The notes beneath the pieces were generated by a model. The model was not told where the DNA came from. It was given only the letters and a program-made list of their open reading frames with translations, and searched no databases. This document shows positions 5,204 through 5,448 of a stretch of 5,448 nucleotides of DNA, in pieces. The number at the start of each line of letters is the position of its first letter. The first letter of the stretch is position 1. Source of the stretch: Anaerolineales bacterium (GTDB taxonomy: Bacteria; Chloroflexota; Anaerolineae; Anaerolineales; Villigracilaceae). A program made the position numbers and the translations under genes. Where the stretch lies: assembly GCA_015489255.1 (NCBI GenBank), contig WGAD01000275.1, forward strand, positions 1 through 5,448, in the 5' to 3' direction.

Positions 5204-5448
5204 ATGGCAAAAATTCTTGTAATTGATGACGAACCGAATATCCGCAACCTGGTCGCTGCCTATCTTAAACCGGAAGGGTATGAAGTCTACCTGGCGGAAG
5301 ATGGGCCTGGTGGCTTGAAGGCAGCCCGCGCTTTTAAACCGGACGTAATTGTGCTGGACGTGATGCTGCCGGGCATGGACGGGATGGAATTGCTCACTCG
5401 CTTGCGGCGAGAATCGAACGTGTATGTCATTATGCTGACGGCAAAAAC
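5204..5448 (+). CDS. Two-component response regulator, receiver domain (3' end missing)
   Basis: The first 81 complete codons of a CheY-like receiver domain are visible before the window ends. It starts MAKILVIDDEPNIRNLV, with the acidic pair Asp8-Asp9 for Mg2+ binding. The phosphate-accepting Asp52 lies in VIVLDVMLPGMDGMELL, and the switch Thr79 in VIMLTAK. The conserved Lys of strand 5 and any output domain lie beyond 5448. The style (ILVIDDEPNIRNLVAAYLKPEGYEV, then LDVMLPGMDG) is that of OmpR/PhoB-family DNA-binding regulators, so a winged-helix output domain and a neighbouring histidine kinase are the expectation, not something seen. The start at 5204 fits the usual few residues before the first strand; the ribosome binding site is weak (AGGG at 5193-5196). 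The gene is divergent from the NYN gene across 168 bases. Confidence 0.93.
   Translation, partial: MAKILVIDDEPNIRNLVAAYLKPEGYEVYLAEDGPGGLKAARAFKPDVIVLDVMLPGMDGMELLTRLRRESNVYVIMLTAK

Noticed and set aside
1..5448. Mobile elements, CRISPR arrays, defence or toxin-antitoxin systems
   Set aside because: No transposase, integrase, spaced repeats, terminal repeats or paired small genes are visible. A tRNA can be an integration site, but no integrase or repeated tRNA end lies nearby.

Overview
This looks like ordinary chromosomal DNA from a GC-rich bacterium. It carries four complete protein genes, two genes cut by the window edges, one tRNA and several well-formed promoters and terminators. There are no transposases, integrases, phage genes, CRISPR repeats or toxin-antitoxin pairs. 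The gene types (ftsY next to prfB, a short two-domain S1-like protein with a basic tail, a NYN-LOTUS protein) and the NVQKNATAVRITH sequence after the RF2 GGQ loop remind me of Chloroflexota, perhaps Anaerolineae. This is inference from memory, not a search result.

Layout. (1) Positions 1-1785, plus strand: the 3' part of ftsY (signal recognition particle receptor GTPase), then prfB (release factor 2), whose ribosome binding site lies inside the last codons of ftsY. prfB is split over two frames by a textbook programmed +1 frameshift site (CTTTGAC at 765-771). It reads as a full 360-residue protein, although simple gene finding would see only a fragment. A strong hairpin at 1801-1832 with A and T tracts on both sides ends prfB and also the gene converging on it. 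(2) Positions 1881-2693, minus strand: a 245-residue protein with two S1 RNA-binding domains, driven by a promoter that matches the sigma-70 consensus perfectly (TTGACA, 17 bases, TATAAT). (3) Positions 2758-2909, minus strand: tRNA-Thr(CGT) with its own promoter and terminator. (4) Positions 2957-4250, plus strand: a GT4 glycosyltransferase resembling MshA and sucrose-phosphate synthases, with an extended -10 promoter. (5) Positions 4247-5035, minus strand: a NYN (PIN-like) nuclease-fold protein with a C-terminal OST-HTH/LOTUS domain; its stop codon overlaps that of the glycosyltransferase. (6) From 5204, plus strand: the start of a response regulator receiver domain, running off the window.

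How the genes relate. FtsY, RF2, the S1-like protein and tRNA-Thr all serve translation or protein targeting, so the first half is a housekeeping block. The glycosyltransferase, the NYN-LOTUS protein and the response regulator have no obvious shared pathway. The NYN gene and the response regulator are divergent across 168 bases that hold an inverted repeat (TTTGTGCA, 27 bases, TGCACAAA), a possible operator.

I did not find a convincing undescribed system. The points most worth a second look are the prfB frameshift site, the unusually perfect S1 promoter, an 11-bp perfect palindrome inside the glycosyltransferase gene, and the inverted repeat upstream of the response regulator.
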